DNA of 64,000 nt, taken from Welwitschia mirabilis. Taxonomy: Eukaryota; Gnetophyta; Gnetopsida; Welwitschiales. The notes beneath the pieces were generated by a model, which had not been told where the DNA came from, ran no database searches, and saw only the letters and a list, made by a program, of their open reading frames with translations. The position numbers and the translations under genes are program-made. Position 1 is the first letter of the stretch, and each line of letters opens with the position of its first letter. Below, in pieces: positions 1-13,900 of this stretch. The DNA lies in NCBI GenBank assembly GCA_051453625.1, contig JBOZIK010000001.1, forward strand, positions 265,412,576 through 265,476,575, read 5' to 3'.

Positions 1-99
1 TTTGATATTTTTCTCAATGGTAAAAAGATCTTAGATTGTTTAAGAGTGTTCTTTTCTATCTTAATCTTATGACTTTTACCTTTGTCTTTTAAAGTGTTT

Positions 100-1410
100 A
101 GTCATGTGGAATGTTGTTTTTTTCAAAAAAATAAAAAAAAGAAAGAAAAAAAGAAGTGAAGATTATAAAATAAAAACCATAATGTTTTCTATTTATGCTA
201 TCTTAAAAACATAATCACCATGATGTCCTATCACAAGTACACTAGGGTAAATATTTTTAAGAGAAGCCTTTGGCAGTGTACTATGATAGCTATTGGAGCT
301 TCACTAGGAGGTCAGTTAGCCATGCTTCATGGGTCCTTACTTCTTTAACTATGGTTGAACTCCCCTCATCATGGATAATAAATTGTATTTTACTTTAATG
401 CTATGGATCAGTGGTGTTCCTGGTATCATCAGAGTTATTGCTTGTTTCCTAGACTTTTAGTCCTTCCACATGATCATTTCATTTCTTGAGATTTGGGTAT
501 CTGTATTGAAATGTTAGTAGGAGAGTTTATTTTTTTTTTTTAGCAATTCTTTGGTCTTATAATTCATTGTTTAAATCATTTTACTCCAACATTATCATAA
601 TCACTACCTTATTNNNNNNNNNNNNNNNNNNNNNNNNNNNNNNNNNNNNNNNNNNNNNNNNNNNNNNNNNNNNNNNNNNNNNNNNNNNNNNNNNNNNNNN
701 NNNNNNNNNNNNNNNNNNNNNNNNNNNNNNNNNNNNNNNNNNNNNNNNNNNNNNNNNNNNNNNNNNNNNNNNNNNNNNNNNNNNNNNNNNNNNNNNNNNN
801 NNNNNNNNNNNNNNNNNNNNNNNNNNNNNNNNNNNNNNNNNNNNNNNNNNNNNNNNNNNNNNNNNNNNNNNNNNNNNNNNNNNNNNNNNNNNNNNNNNNN
901 NNNNNNNNNNNNNNNNNNNNNNNNNNNNNNNNNNNNNNNNNNNNNNNNNNNNNNNNNNNNNNNNNNNNNNNNNNNNNNNNNNNNNNNNNNNNNNNNNNNN
1001 NNNNNNNNNNNNNNNNNNNNNNNNNNNNNNNNNNNNNNNNNNNNNNNNNNNNNNNNNNNNNNNNNNNNNNNNNNNNNNNNNNNNNNNNNNNNNNNNNNNN
1101 NNNNNNNNNNNNNNNNNNNNNNNNNNNNNNNNNNNNNNNNNNNNNNNNNNNNNNNNNNNNNNNNNNNNNNNNNNNNNNNNNNNNNNNNNNNNNNNNNNNN
1201 NNNNNNNNNNNNNNNNNNNNNNNNNNNNNNNNNNNNNNNNNNNNNNNNNNNNNNNNNNNNNNNNNNNNNNNNNNNNNNNNNNNNNNNNNNNNNNNNNNNN
1301 NNNNNNNNNNNNNNNNNNNNNNNNNNNNNNNNNNNNNNNNNNNNNNNNNAGTGATGTTATGATTTCTTTTCTGAGAGTCTGCTAGGTTAAAATATCAGAT
1401 TTGTGAGCTA
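100..1410 (+). repeat. Dispersed repeat family R1, copy 1 (interrupted by a 736-base gap)
   Basis: A purine-rich stretch (about 124-175) is followed by a segment (about 220-600) that recurs at about 42,580-43,160 and 44,400-44,643, in the same order each time: purine tract, a phrase around 'CCTTTGG...AGTGTA', 'GGGTCCTTACTTCT', then 'CTTCCACATGAT'. After the gap (614-1349) the text at 1350-1390 matches 43,138-43,170 next to the centre of the palindrome. A purine tract before a conserved segment resembles the border of an LTR retrotransposon interior and LTR. This is inference: no coding domain, primer site or paired LTR was found. Confidence 0.55.
614..1349. other. Assembly gap (736 N)
   Basis: Run of N. 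Open frames that cross it have no protein evidence. It splits repeat copy R1. Confidence 1.
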
Positions 1411-1875
1411 TCTTTTATTTTATATTATATCCATTCTTCTCGTTTTTCTTTTGTGATTTAGTTAGTTATTTCAAAGTTATTTCTATAATTACAGAGCACA
1501 CATAAGCATAGCAAGAGGGAGAATGAAGTCTAGAGAATGGAGTTTGAAGATTAGCATGAAACTACAACTCACGAATTTCATTATTGAATGCAAATAAATA
1601 ATCAACTTATAAACTAATAATAGATCCAAAAAATGTGGATATAGTCCCAAATAATATGAGCTAAATTAAAGATAACCATTAGGGCATACCCATTTTTCTA
1701 ATAGATTAGAGTTACATATTTCTTTCTCAAAATCAACTCTTTATTATCCATACTATTGGACTTCGATGAAATTACGACATTTTGGATTACTCTCGACTAT
1801 ACTAGCATGTTGTATTATGCATCTTATTTGTAATTAATAGGATTTAAATTAAGGCATGAAACATTACATGAATAC
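1411..1875. other. AT-rich stretch, no feature seen
   Basis: Low-complexity AT-rich DNA between the R1 repeat and the next duplicated block. No coding signal, known motif or repeat match noticed. Confidence 0.5.
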
Positions 1876-2760
1876 ACACTGCAACACACTCCATCTTTAT
1901 CCATGCCTTTCTCATTTTCTAATACCAAATCTATCTAGACTAAAGAAAATTCTAGTTCATTGTTTTAGAAGCTTTTTCAATTTTTACACATTAATTCTAT
2001 TCATTCTTGTAACATATGGTGATGAGATACCATTTGCTAGACCTCCCACAAAATTGGAAGAAGATAATTAACTAGGTACTAATGATTCATTTTGTTTGAT
2101 GGTTTATGTAGCTATGTTTAATAGCCTTTGTAGATATTTTTAAACCCCTATATATCCTCCTCTATATATTTCAACTTGAGAAGGTAGCACAAATGATGAA
2201 TTGAAATTTGTTAANNNNNNNNNNNNNNNNNNNNNNNNNNNNNNNNNNNNNNNNNNNNNNNNNNNNNNNNNNNNNNNNNNNNNNNNNNNNNNNNNNNNNN
2301 NNNNNNNNNNNNNNAAAATCATCTTGGATATTTAGTTTTTTCTTATTTTCTAACATCGAATCCATCTAGACTAAAGAAAATTGCAGTTCATTGTTTTAGA
2401 AATTTTTTTAATTTTCACACATTAATTGTATTCATTCTTGTAACATGTGGTGATGAGACACCATTTCCTAGACCTCCCACAAAATTAGAAGAAGATAATG
2501 AACTAGGTACTAATGATTCATTTTGTTTGATGGTTTATGTAGCTATGTTTAATAGCCTTTGCAGATATTTTTAAACCCCTATATATCCTCCTCTATATAT
2601 TTCAACTTGAGAACATAGCATAAATGATGAATTGAAATCTGTTAAAGCTTGTGTCAAATTAACATTAGAAATGCATATAAGAGGATCTATAATACTCAAA
2701 ATGTAATAACTGATGAGATCATCCTTTAACAATGTTTTGTTAGCATCATCTTTCACTGTG
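1876..2760 (+). repeat. Gap-flanking direct duplication (1,916-2,214 and 2,342-2,645)
   Basis: About 300 bases before the gap (2215-2314) recur after it with roughly one difference in 12-15 bases; most differences are C/T or G/A. The + frame in both copies reads through a short protein-like stretch (GDE.PF.RPPTKLEEDN, then NDSFCLMVYVAMFNSLCRYF). This could be a remnant of a transposon protein, but I do not recognise it. Either a true tandem repeat or two overlapping contig ends joined without merging. Confidence 0.6.
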
Positions 2761-3850
2761 ACATTATGTCTTTATATAATATGTGATTTGATACTCTCAA
2801 CTACTATGCTGCTAATGTACTGATTAGAATTTTAAAAGATGAATGACTTGTCTTCAAGAAAATCCAAGATGTTTAAGTTTTTTGTATTTTCTTTTAAGCA
2901 TCTCCTATCATTTTAGATATCCATTTGATATGAAGCATTTATGAGTAAAGGTCCATAAAAGAACATAGAAAATTAAGTAGATGCTATTTGACTAATACTT
3001 AATAAGGTGTAATAGGTAATTCAACTTTAATTATACTTTCTTAACTTGCATCTAAATATGAAATAATAAGTATTGTAAATTATTATTTTTGTTTAAGGAC
3101 ATAAGAAATTCTTAATTTCACATTAAGCATGATAAAGTTTATAGTGTAAAAAACCCAATTTAAAAAGGCATTCATGGGCATAAATGTCTTCACAAAAATT
3201 TATTTTAAGGAGGAAGCCCTAGGTTATCTCCTAGAATGACTTAATTCGAAGTATGAAGGAAGTGATATAGGATCTTACAAATCCACATTTCCATATTTTA
3301 AGTATATCTACAATTATAAAAAGTGTGAAAGAAATTTTCATCATCTTTACATAGAGGGANNNNNNNNNNNNNNNNNNNNNNNNNNNNNNNNNNNNNNNNN
3401 NNNNNNNNNNNNNNNNNNNNNNNNNNNNNNNNNNNNNNNNNNNNNNNNNNNNNNNNNNNAAGTAGGAAGGAAGTAATGTAGGATCTTAGAAATCCACGTT
3501 TTCATAGTTTAAGTATATCCACAATTATAAAAAGTGTGAAAGAAATTTTCATCATCTTTGCACAAAGGACATTAATCATTATAGATACTTAAATCTTAAA
3601 GCCTATTCCCAAGTGACAGTTATTATTCTACAAATAACAAATGAAATGCACTTATTTTGAAAGAGAGTAAGTGTTCTAAAAATAACCAACAATNNNNNNN
3701 NNNNNNNNNNNNNNNNNNNNNNNNNNNNNNNNNNNNNNNNNNNNNNNNNNNNNNNNNNNNNNNNNNNNNNNNNNNNNNNNNNNNNNNNNNNNNAACATAA
3801 TTATTTTGAAAGAGATTCAGTGTTCCAAAACTAACTAGCAATAATGAAAT
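2761..3850. repeat. AT-rich repeat DNA with two further gap-flanking duplications
   Basis: The segment at about 3,248-3,359 recurs at about 3,460-3,570 on the other side of the gap 3360-3459. The segment at about 3,640-3,693 recurs at 3,794-3,845 across the gap 3694-3793. No coding signal seen. Confidence 0.5.
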
Positions 3851-5340
3851 AAATAAACTACGAAGAGATAAAACTTGTAGACATAACTCCTCAAAACAAA
3901 ATATAAAGTTATGAAAAATTATTCATATTAAATGAATATAATTTAAGCCTTCTAAGATAAAGTCTATATAACACATTAATACTGGTAGATATTATATTTC
4001 TTTAAAATATCTTATTAACATAAATATTTTTTTTATTGAATAAATGATTAGTAAATACATCTTAATTGATAAAATTTTATTTTAAAGTATATCTTTATTT
4101 TTAATTATGCATGAAATAATAAGTTTATAACTTTATGATATGACAAAATAATGTAAGATACTTTGTGAAGAAAAGATATTTCTTTATGTTGTTTTTTAGC
4201 TTTTAGTTTTTCCTTTTATTTATAAATATCTTGTAGAGATTTTAAAAAAAGGATTTTGTTTACTTATAATCTTACTTTATTCAATTTCTAACTTTTTTAA
4301 TGGTTAGTTACTCTAACTTTGTAATAAACTTTAGTTCATCCCTTCATATGTACTTACTATTATAATTACATAATGTTTCTATACTAATTTATAAATTTAT
4401 TATAAATATATATTGTGGATATAAGTATGAATATTATAACCATCAATTTCGAAATATTTATGGAAATTTAGAACAAGAAAAATAACACTCTATTTAGATA
4501 ATAAAGAAGTAATACATTTCTTACATTTGAATTAATTAAAGCATGATATGGANNNNNNNNNNNNNNNNNNNNNNNNNNNNNNNNNNNNNNNNNNNNNNNN
4601 NNNNNNNNNNNNNNNNNNNNNNNNNNNNNNNNNNNNNNNNNNNNNNNNNNNNTCATAACTCCTCAAAATAAATATAAAGTTATGAAAAATTATTCATAGT
4701 AAATGAATGTAATTTAAGCCTTCTAAGATAAAGTCTATATAACACATTAATACTGGTAGGTATTGTACTTCTTTAAAACATCTTATTAACCTAAATATTT
4801 TATTTTATTAAATAAATGCTTAGTAAATACACCTTAATTGATAAAAATTTATTTTAAAGTATAAATTTATTTTTAGTGATGCATGAAATAATAAGTTTAT
4901 ACCTTTATGATATGACAAAATAATGTAAGATACTTTGTGAAAAAAATATATTTCTTCATGTTGTTTTTTAGCTTTTAGTTTTTCCTTCTATTTATAAATA
5001 TCTTGTAGAGATTTGGAAAAAAAGGGTTTTATTTACTTGTAAACTTATTTTATTCATGTTCTAACTTTTTTAATGATTAGTTACTCTAACTTTGTAATAA
5101 ACTTTAGTTCATCCACTCATATGTACTTACTATTATAATTGCATAATGTTTCTATAATAATTTGTAAATTTATTATAAATATATATTTTGTGGATATAAG
5201 TATGAATATTAGAACCATCAATTTCAAAATATTTATGAAAACTTAGAACAAGTAAAATAACACTCTATTTAGATAATAAAGAAGTAATACATTCCTTACA
5301 TTTGGATTAATTAAAGCATGATATGAAAAACATTTGAAAG
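3851..5340 (+). repeat. Long gap-flanking duplication (3,884-4,552 and 4,653-5,325)
   Basis: Nearly the whole 670-base block before the gap 4553-4652 is repeated after it in the same order, including 'CATAACTCCTCAAAA', 'AACACATTAATACTGGTAG' and the end phrase 'TAATTAAAGCATGATATG'. Divergence is a few percent. Non-coding and extremely AT-rich. Confidence 0.7.
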
Positions 5341-6649
5341 AATCTCATTGTTTCATAATCTATCTCTTTAATCTACTACTTTTCATGCATTATTGTTACT
5401 AATGTTAAGCAAGGCAGCATACATTTATAACCTTATAAGAAGTCTTAACAACAAATCCATTGAAGCATTTTGGTTAATAAACCTTTGTCTTTAAATCTAT
5501 GTTTGCCTTTCTTTTTCATACTCTAATGCTATTTTCAACAAAGTTAATTATTACTACTTATTTATTTTTCTCTTTTTTTCTTAAATATAAACAACCTCTA
5601 TTAGATCTCCATCTCCTTGCACTTCTTATTGATTCCACTATAGTTTCCATGACTATGATGAGGGATTGTATTATCATGAGGTTCTAAGCCTTCTTTCTTT
5701 TTCTTCCAACATGCAAGAATGCTTGTTTCATGAGGAATTTTCCTTATTAGGCCTAAGGATAGAATCTTTACTAGATTGTTGATTTATTATAATATTTATA
5801 GTGTTGGTTAATGTGGTCGAATCCATGGTTGGATCTTGTCTTCTTTTCCATCATTGATGCATTTATGAGTACTAGTCATGTAATAATCCATTTCAAATGT
5901 TTTTTCATATCTGTTATTTCGAATTGATTACTTTAATGTTTTGTTAGGATTTCATTAACATTAGATGTTTGATGTGTTACTATTTATGAGATCTTTTATA
6001 TCATTAGAAGATGATTTATCTTTCAATGATGATGATACTTTGGCATCACAAATTCTTATTATTTGTACTCATGACATTCAAGATTTAGAGTAGATGATCT
6101 ATCACTTAAACATACAATCCTTATTACTTAATAATCTATTATCTTGAATAAAGAAAATAAAAGTGATTTTTGCTATTTTATTTACTTATGCTTGCTCAAT
6201 AGTTTTTCTTATGAGTAATCATTCCTACTGCTTAGAAGAAGAAGTTTGCTATGATTTTCATCTTTAATAAAATATCCATAAACACCCAATTGTTATAAAG
6301 ATTTAAATAGTTATAGGTTTAGATTCCCTTATAACTCCTATGGAAGAATGATAATGAGGATTTATTGTAATATAATAGAGTACCCTACTTTTATACATTA
6401 AAGACTACTACGTATGCTTTAATGACTACAATATAACTTTAATTATTATGATTAATAAAAATTATCAAGGCATAGCAAGTTTTTGTACAAATTATATTTA
6501 ATTAATACTTAAGGAGGATACAAAAAAAATTAAGATTCTAGCAAGAAGTAGAGAAATTGATGCAGATGAATAGTACATAAAAATCCTATAATGGAAAGAA
6601 AATACTAATTTTGTAAAGATTTTAAAGTTGCGTAATGAAGATCTTAGGG
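5341..6649. other. AT-rich stretch, no gene seen
   Basis: No supported coding region. The 62-codon frame at 5,499-5,687 is compositionally like chance reading of pyrimidine-rich DNA, and no repeat partner was noticed inside the window. Confidence 0.4.
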
Positions 6650-6979
6650 ATGCTTGAATAAAAGATTGAGAATAGCAAGGCTATGATGCTATTTAAAAAA
6701 GCGAATAGAATAGACTTGAATAGTTATGACTTATTATCATTAACAACAACTTTGCTAACTTGTTAAGCATCATTTTAGAAAAACAATGTGATGAATGCGA
6801 AGAGGATAATAGTGTGATACCTATGTTGTAATTATGATTTTGATAGAATGATGTTATTATTAAGCATTTGATTACTCTGAGATGTTACATTGATTTTGCA
6901 AAGGAACTCAAAAGAAAATTTTCATTTACTATGTGAATTTTTCTAAGGAAAGTGATCTTATTATAAGAAATAAAATTTG

Positions 6980-8200
6980 ATAATAATTAATTAAGCTTAA
7001 TACTCCTCCTAATCTAATTACACTAATTGAGAGTTTTATAAAGAGGTCGTTAGTAAAATAAAGATTATGAGTCAAAGAATTTTGTTAAGATCAATAGTAA
7101 AATTAGAGTGAAACAAGGATACTTTCTTTCTCCTACTTCATTTGACATTTTCATAAACCAATTAGAAAGTGGACTACAAAGATTCCCATGGTACACTTGG
7201 TTTAAATTATGTAATTGATTTCCAATATCATCCTTTTACTACTAATGCAACCTTAATATATACATTCAAGATAATTGTGCAAGACATGTTATAGGTATTG
7301 AATGATATTTGTATAACTATTAGTTTGAAGAGAAATGTTGATAAAACCAACATTCTATGTTATAAGATTAGAAACACCAATTATGAATTCAAGCTTTGTA
7401 ATAAGATAATTGAAATAGTTTCTTCTCATAACTATTTGGATCTTCATTGCTTCCACAACTACAAGTGGAATAAATATGTCCACAATTAAATAACTAAGAG
7501 GTGAAAAATCTTTAGATGAACCACAAAATAAATGTTAAAAGGTAGGGATTTAGGCTTGAAAAGTAAGGAATAGTTATTTAAAAAAATTATTAAGCTAGTA
7601 ACACTTTATGTCTATATAGCATGAGGACCAAACTTGATTAAAACATTGGGGGACAAGGAAAGGAGGAGCATTTTTTGACTTTTGAATTTTAGGTTTATTA
7701 TTAGGCTTGTTATCATATTATATTATGGAAGAAAACATGCTTTGTGTGGAAGATAGAGTAATTTGTTAGTATATGACTTATGTGTTAACTAGCTATCAAA
7801 TTTCCAAAAGTAGTCTTTAAGATTAATAATGGTTTTATGAAATTATAGATCATTAAGTTGAAAGATACACAGTGTGGCATAAAGAATATTCATTAGAAGT
7901 AGAATGATTCAAAAAGATTTGGTCAAATGTAGAGAAAAAAATCAATTTTAACTTAAATAGATTTGTGGAGGATATATTTATCAAGATCCACATTACTTGA
8001 TCACAAAAATTTCAACTAATATTAGAGGACTAATTACTAAAATATGAATGAGTTCTCATCACTTTCAGATAAAGACAGACAAATGGATTAACATCCCTTA
8101 GGAATCTTGTGCTTACATACATTGGTTGTTAAAATTCACTAAAGACTAAAAACATGTTTTTTCTTTTTTTCTTTTCACTAGTTTTCTAAGGAGTAAATGA
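6980..8200 (+). mobile_element. Decayed RTE-like LINE fragment (reverse transcriptase C-terminal half)
   Basis: Non-LTR retrotransposons copy themselves by target-primed reverse transcription. The + strand at about 7,077-7,180 reads VKINSKIRVKQGYFLSPTSF followed by DIFINQLESGLQRF. This matches the 'G(V/I)RQG..LSP.LF...I..LE' block of RTE-class reverse transcriptases. About 7,298-7,489 reads like the segment after the YxDD site (SLKRNVDKTN, then a KLCNKIIEIVSSHNYLDLHC stretch corresponding to 'vn..KTk.....', 'ie.v..fkYLGi'). Further matches at 7,560-7,720 (LYVYIAWGP, then frame changes) suggest the thumb region. Many stops and frameshifts mean it is dead. The YxDD itself is not seen intact. 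The N-terminal part and both ends were not located; the family call rests on motif memory only. Confidence 0.6.
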
Positions 8201-9309
8201 GTAATTGAAGTATTTACATTATATGATCTGTTTCAATTACTTATCATAACTTTAGAACATTTCATTAAACTTATCTTAGATAATTTTGACACATACATTA
8301 ATCATGTCTAGTAGATTTTATTGTTGTTTTTCTATATGTAATAAAATATCAATTTCAATTTTACTATTAAGTGTTTATACTTCTTAAACCACATTGTGGG
8401 TATTTTGTTTTTATTAGTCTTTTTCACTTTATAAATTTATCACTACCTTAATATTATATTCTTCAAGATATTGCTATTTGTAAAGTTTATGACGTTCTCT
8501 TATTTGTATATTTATTTAAGCATTTCAAATTTAAAAGTAGATAATAAGATTCTACTAGATCCATTTAGTTGAGAAGTGAATTATTCCTATTTGAGAAGGG
8601 AAAGCAATGAAATTTAAAAATGCCATATAAATAGGATTTTTCTAGAGTTAGAAAACTATCACAAAAGCTTAGGACCATTGCACAAGCAATGGAACAAGAT
8701 TCTGGAAACATTAAAATGAAGGGGATAATGCATCTACTAGCTAATCACTAATTAATTCTTAGAAGTAGGTAATGGTGCATGTCAAAGATAATAGGCAAAT
8801 GAGACATTAGTAACAGAAGACATGAATGTTGTCACGTTGAATAAATAACAGTGATATTAAGTACATCAGATAACTTACTGACATTTCAGTAAAGGAGGAT
8901 CACTGACAAACTATTTTCTTATGGATGATATTAAATTACTTTCTACATTGCTTTTGTTGATAATGTTGGAATTGTGAAAAGATTATATTAAAAAATCTTT
9001 GGATGCACTAACATGAATGCCTTCATGTCAAGTATGTATCCATATCTATTCCTACTTGACCTATGAAGTTTATCTACCTTTGATATTTTTCTAACATGTT
9101 AACTACATGAGTTGAGTCTAATCAACCTCATTTTCATCCTTTAACCTTATGTTAAGTCCATTCTTTAAATAACTAATGTAATTTACTTGCAATTTAAAAT
9201 AGTTCCCATTCAAGTTTTATGGGTTAATTTTATCAAAAGGATCAATGTCTTCTATCCAACATTTTGATTGTTTCTATTACTTATCTTATTACAATTAAAA
9301 GTAAATATA
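8201..9309. other. AT-rich stretch, no feature seen
   Basis: Follows the RTE-like fragment and may contain its unrecognisable tail. No coding signal or repeat partner noticed. Confidence 0.4.
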
Positions 9310-9780
9310 TTATTATTATTTTTTGAAAAAAGTATATATATTAAGCTAGAAAATGTACATTAGTGAGCAAAAACACCCAGGAATAACATGACGATTAAAT
9401 TATTTAGAAAAAGAGAAGTAGTCCACTAGCTGGTAAAGGGGGAATTGAGAAATAGAACAAAATGGGGGCAAAACCTCTCCTTGATGACATAGTCACAGGG
9501 AAATGCCTATCTAGAAGAGTAAAAACATAGGGGAAAAAAACATAGTACTGCAGACAGACTAGGGGCAAAAATTCCCCTTAAACCAGAAGTTATAAAAAAC
9601 TCAATTTTGGTAAGGAACAGGCCTGAGGGGGAAGAATTAAAGCCCTCTATAAAATGGGAACATGTTACTATGATTAAGATCATGAAGGAATCTTCCCAAA
9701 TCATCAGAGAGGACATCAAACACTTGATTTATCTCCTTAAATTATTTGGTACTTATTGGATTTTTTACTGGATGTAATTG

Positions 9781-12160
9781 TAGGGATTTCTTCCTATAGC
9801 TCAATTTAATGGCCTGAGGGAGGGTTCTGTGAGAGAGTCCCAATGTGATACAAGGACATCTCTTTAGCCCCTGAATGATTACAAGCAAAACCTCTCATCT
9901 AGCAGTGTTCATGTTAATGTATTTTTGTGGTTAAGGTCAAATTTCAATTGATGAAGAATCTAAAGTAGAGTTCTGTAGAGAGCTGGGACCCGAGACTAGA
10001 GTAGGGGAGGTCTGGGCATGCCTACCTCGCTTCTGAGAGTTGGATGATGGTTTATCTTGAGCTAGTTCCTGGGCTATGCTAGAGTTAGGCTCCTCAATTA
10101 TCTTCTGTTAGGATGGGGTTGAGGACGTCTCCCCTAAATTACCTAGGGACGAAATCGCTCCTTTCTTACTAGGGCTACCATACATAGTGATTTCCTCTAG
10201 AATGGGATTTCTTTTAGATAAGATTCTTCTTTTGGAGGTTCTTCTGAGGAAATTCTAGTGAGGATGACGATGAGGAGAAGGAGGAGGAGCCTCTTTTGTC
10301 CTAATTTCTTGTGCTACTCTTCAAAAGGTCAGGACTAAGACTGAGTGCCTTAAGGAATTCTTTCATTTAAGAACTTGGATAAAAAAGAATGGTAGGTTTA
10401 TTTGATGCCCTAAGTTAAGAGTTTTGAAAAAACCAAAATGAGTATCTAAAAGTTTGAAGCAATTCCTTGATTAGATGAAGTAATAGTCCATGAGCTCTAT
10501 ACCTAGTCCCCAAGGGGATCAGTAGTGCCTGTTTACTAATGTGCTGACTTGATAATTTAGGAATCCCACTAGGGAATAAGTGGAGTGCTTTGCATTATCC
10601 TCTACTTCTAAACAGAATTCCTTCTCCTTCTACAGGGATCTTTAATAGCCTAAATAGGGAGTCTTTAGTGATTTCTATTGTAATTATTCAGAACGTGGTG
10701 TATCCTCCTCTCCATCATCTGTAAAAAGGGATGATATTAACTCCCTAATCTTCTCTAAGCTTATGTAGAAGGGGTCCCCATCCCACTGCCTATACTTTCT
10801 CCCATAGAGCAGGGCATCCTTCGAAGAGGCCTAGGTCAGAAGGCTCAATTATTGGCATGAATCCCATTGCAACTCTGATTTAGAAGTGAAGGTGCATAAT
10901 CCTTCNNNNNNNNNNNNNNNNNNNNNNNNNNNNNNNNNNNNNNNNNNNNNNNNNNNNNNNNNNNNNNNNNNNNNNNNNNNNNNNNNNNNNNNNNNNNNNN
11001 NNNNNGGGATTTCTTCCTATAGCTCAATTTAATGGCCTAAGGGAGGGCTATATGAGAGAGTTTTAATGTGATGAATGGACATCTCTTTAGCTCCTAAATG
11101 GTTGCTAGAAAAACCTCCCATCCAGCAGCATTCATGTCAATGTCCTCTTGTGGTTGAGGTCGGATTTTAACTGAAGACGAATCTGAAGTAGAGTTCTGTA
11201 AAGAGTTGGAATCCAAGGCTGGAGTAGGAAGATTTGAGCATGCCTATCTCACTCCTAAAAGTTGGGTGATGGTTGATCCTAAGCCAGTTCCTGAGCTGTG
11301 CTATAGTTAGGCTGCTCAACTATCTTTTGTTGGGCCAGAGACAAAGATGTCTTCCCTAAATGACTTGGACGTAAAGTCACCTCTCTCTTACTGGGGCTGT
11401 TATGCATAATGATTTCCTATAGAATAGGGTTTCTTTCAAAAGAGATTCTTATTTTGGAGGTTCTCCTAGGTGGATTTTAGTAAGAAAAATGACAAGGGAG
11501 AAGGGGAAGGGCTTCTCTTATTCTAAGTTTTTGTGCTCCTCTCTAAAGGGCCAGGACTAAGCCTGGGTGAGGAATCCTTTTGTTTAAGAACTTAGATAAA
11601 AAAGAATGGCAAGTTCACCTAATACCTTAAGTCAAGATCTTTGAGAATAGCAAAATGGATATCTAAAAGTTTAGAGTAATTTACTAATTAGATGAAGTAA
11701 TAGTTCATGAGTTATACACCTAGTTCCTAGAGGGCGGTAGTGTCTTTCTACTAATATGCCTAATTGGCAATTTAGGAACCCCACTGGGGGAAAAGTGAAG
11801 TGCTTCATGTTGCACCTTACTTCTAAACAGAATCTGTTCTCTTTCTGTAGGGAGCTTTAACAACCTAAAGAGGGAGTCTTCAGTGATTTCTATTAAAATT
11901 ATTCAGAATATGGTGTGTCCTCCTCTCCATCATCTATCAAAGGGGGTGATACCAACACCCTGATCTCCTCTAAGCTTATGTGGGAGCAATACCCATCCCA
12001 CTACCTATATTTTCTCCTAAAGAGTAGGGCATCCTTCGAAAATGCCTAGGTCAGAAATCTTAATTATTGATATGGATATCATCATGACTTTAATTTGGAA
12101 GTAAAGTTGCATGATCCTCCTTGCTATATCTATAGGAAAGGGTAGGGGGCATTATTGAAA
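9781..12160 (-). repeat. Duplicated ORF2 3' segment of LINE copy A (9,781-10,905 and 11,006-12,120)
   Basis: Both halves begin on the + strand with 'GGGATTTCTTCCTATAGCTC' and run in parallel for about 1.1 kb, with divergence well above 10% by eye, separated by a 100-N gap. The minus reading of the upstream end (about 10,800-10,745) includes RKYRQWDGDPFY, consistent with the region after the LINE reverse transcriptase. Copy B has a similar duplication (27,340-28,388 and 28,489-29,540). Its two halves share changes not seen in copy A, so the two duplications look independent. Confidence 0.7.
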
Positions 12161-12899
12161 ATCAAATTGTTTTTGATCTACCAAATTTACCAAAATGTTA
12201 AGCAGATCCCATCTAATAAATGTATGTCAATGGCATTACATATTTGATAATACTTCATCATAATGTAGATTAATTATTTACTTAAAAAGTAGTGATAAAA
12301 TAGATGCTGTGCTATTTTCATATTGGATTAGTAGATGGGATAGTTTAAGTCCACTTGGAATTCCCTTTTGAGCAATTAATTTCTAGTTAAAATTCTCTGG
12401 TAGTCTTTTAACTAGTGAAAGACCTTAATTTTTTTCTAGAATCTATCTATTCTAATACTTCTTATATGTATCCTCTTTTTCATACTTCTTTAGTAGAATC
12501 TACTTGGTTGAATCAAACTAATAGATGTTTAAGTCAATGAGTTATTATCAAGGTTCACTGAGATTTTTTTTAAGGTAGGACTCTCCATGATTAATGGTCC
12601 AATCTCTATATCTGTAATTGATTAAATTAGACTAAGGCTAACCTCCTTCTTATAGTCTCTTTAAAATTATATATGCTTTAGTAAGGTTGCAATCTTATAG
12701 TTTCTAGATTCTTTAATTTCCTAATTCTCTTAGGTAGGCAATAGTCTCCCATTTATAGAGATGAATTATATGGTAATTATTTCCTTTTAACTAAATAAAA
12801 TCCTTTAAGATCTTATTGATTTTTTGGATGATATTTCTTATGGGGGAGGAGAAGGGAAGCGATAACAGAAGCTATGTACCAGAAAGAGGAAATTAAGTA

Positions 12900-13900
12900 A
12901 GAGTTTATGAGAATAATTTTAGCTTAGGATGAAAGAAAGTTATTTTGCCATGAGTTGCATCACATTTGAATGGACTATAAGATGTAATTCTAGGTATTGG
13001 TCTTGTGCCAATTTCAAAGAGAAATACCTAAGTATATATCCTATAGGTCTCTTAACTTTGTACTCAGGATTTGAGTGATTTCACTTCCTCTGATACATTT
13101 TTTGCTTAAGGTATGGATTCTTGATTTATTCTAGTTAGTGTGTAACCCTGTCACTACTGCAAATGTTCATATATTTTTTTACTACTCTTTCTTGATAACA
13201 TGATTCCTGATCATAATGATGATTTCATTAGTAATTGTTAAGAAAGCTTTGACCTCCAATTCTAATTCCTATAACTCCGTTTCTTCTTAGAAAATCCTAT
13301 AACACATTCATTACAAAAAGAAAAAGGAAGGTATGGGGATAGGAGTTTTTTTTATCTCAACCCTCTACCTATTGAGAATAAATTTAATCTATGATTATTG
13401 ATCTCCATACTAAATTTGATGGAAGCTTGCATGTCTAGCCAGAGACTAATAATATCTTGAGAAAAGCATATTTTCTTAAGAATGAGGAAATTTGTAATTT
13501 TTTAATCAAGTGAATGATCTCATGAGTCAAAATGATTTGGTCTTAGATATATCTAGATCGAATGAAGTTGACTTGGTTCTCTGAAATCACATTAGAAAGC
13601 AAGAGGATAATATAGCTAACCATGATTTTTGCAAAATTCTATAAATAACATTACATATACCTAAAGGCTTGAAATCCTCTGGTTTACTAGCATTCCTTTT
13701 TTTTTGGTACAAGTACTATCCTAGTTTTGTTCATTTCCCTAGGAATCCATCTATTGTAAAAGACTTATTGCATCACATCATGAAGGTTATTTTCTAAGAT
13801 AGATAAGTGGAATTTGAAAAGTTTGACCAGTTAGCCATCAAGACCAGGGACATGATTATTCTTCATAGATCTGTTAGCAAATAAGATCCCTTCTTTAGTT
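12900..13900 (-). pseudogene. LINE copy A ORF2 reverse transcriptase, active site lost
   Basis: Minus-strand reading gives KNNHVPGLDG (about 13,863-13,834; family 'NKaPGpDG') and MNKTRIVLVPKK (about 13,732-13,697; family 'NxTxIvLIPK'), which are the fingers motifs of LINE reverse transcriptases. Around 13,215-13,240, where copy B encodes YADDT, copy A has lost bases and reads through stop codons. The catalytic YxDD is therefore missing here and the protein is dead. Confidence 0.8.

Noticed and set aside
567-1385. Long open frame (272 codons)
   Set aside because: Almost all of it is N; only about 25 real codons at its ends.
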